In this document: in pieces, positions 34,259 through 34,602 of the stretch
Layout: every line of letters starts with the position of its first letter
How positions within the stretch are numbered: position 1 is the stretch's first letter
From: a bacterium
GTDB lineage: Bacteria; Margulisbacteria; Marinamargulisbacteria; JABIPA01
Assembly (NCBI GenBank): GCA_018698675.1
Contig: JABIPA010000037.1
Location: 1-34,602 of the forward strand
Direction of reading: 5' to 3'
Length of the DNA: 34,602 nt
The notes under the pieces: model-generated
Seen by the model: only the letters and a program-made list of their open reading frames with translations
Told to the model about the DNA's origin: nothing
Database searches by the model: none
Translations under genes and position numbers: made by a program

Positions 34259-34602
34259 TTTTCATAATTTGTCTCAAACATCGATTCAAGTAAATAAATA
34301 CAAAATAAAATAGAGACACCAGAAAAATTCGAAGACGTTATTCTTCGTTATTTGAGCCAAATATTAATTCATGTAAACAAAATTAAAAAAAAGAGAAAAT
34401 AACCCAGTTTGGTTTTCGTGATTTGTACCGCATATTAATATATGTAAACAAAATCAAAAAAAAGAGAAAATAGCCCAGTTTGGTTTTCGTGATTTGTACC
34501 GCATATTAATATATGTAAACAAAATCAAAAAAAAGAGAAAATAGCCCAGTTTGGTTTTCGTGATTTGTGCCGCATATTAATATATGTAAACAAAATCAAA
34601 AA
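34259..34602. repeat. 71-bp tandem repeat array, decayed at its inner edge and cut by the window end
   Basis: Copies begin at 34403, 34474 and 34545 with an exact 71-base period. The first two are identical; the third (58 bases visible) has one change, A to G. A diverged copy at 34332-34402 aligns without gaps, best in its 3' half, and a more degraded copy lies at about 34259-34331 with an extra 12 or so bases. Each unit contains CATAT-TAAT-ATATG, a short palindrome, and an A-rich end. The unit length is not a multiple of three and several stops occur, so it is unlikely to be coding. The rest of 34127-34602 holds only the ilvE terminator. Confidence 0.95.

Noticed and set aside
34332-34602. 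CRISPR array
   Set aside because: The 71-base units abut with no variable spacers, and no cas gene is present in the window.

Overview
The window is an A+T-rich stretch (about one third G+C or less, judged by eye) of a bacterial chromosome with dense genes, short spacers and AAGGAG-type ribosome binding sites. Pseudopilins with a prepilin peptidase, a secreted MsrA-MsrB fusion and a Spy/CpxP-like protein all suggest a diderm cell with a periplasm. The accC-nusB linkage and the split gcvPA/gcvPB occur in several lineages, so I do not name a phylum. No rRNA, tRNA, IS element, prophage gene or CRISPR array was seen. TGA is a normal stop codon here.

Layout: (1) 2-2569, plus strand: a prepilin peptidase cut by the window edge, then four small prepilin-like genes in an H-I-J-K-like order. 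(2) 2678-5387, minus strand: uppP, then a secreted helical-repeat protein. (3) 5495-7858, plus strand: a cation/proton antiporter and an Lrp/AsnC regulator with a palindrome before it. (4) 8037-17968, minus strand, in transcription order: a DegV-like protein with a helical extension, a PAS hybrid histidine kinase, a class III aminotransferase, an MsbA-type ABC exporter, an MscS channel and MsrAB. (5) 18106-19417, plus strand: ECF sigma factor, single-pass putative anti-sigma factor and Spy/CpxP-like protein, followed by a small reading frame broken by one base in an A run. (6) 19665-23793, minus strand: accC-nusB-ribE-ribBA-ribH. (7) 23899-31167, plus strand: polA coupled to a shrunken amidohydrolase-like gene, then gcvH-gcvPA-gcvPB. 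(8) 31307-33038, minus strand: an ankyrin-like protein and a short-chain dehydrogenase. (9) 33209-34126, plus strand: ilvE and its terminator, then a 71-bp tandem repeat array that runs off the 3' end.

Most genes are housekeeping: riboflavin, fatty-acid and branched-chain amino acid metabolism, glycine cleavage, DNA repair and undecaprenyl phosphate recycling. A second theme is envelope and stress response: ECF module, Spy-like protein, MscS, MsrAB and antiporter. The observations that ordinary annotation explains least are the 71-bp array, the DegV-like fusion, the metal-site-less amidohydrolase next to polA, the broken small frame after the Spy-like gene, the minor pseudopilins with non-canonical processing sites, and two perfect 15-bp hairpins between convergent genes that lack terminator polarity.
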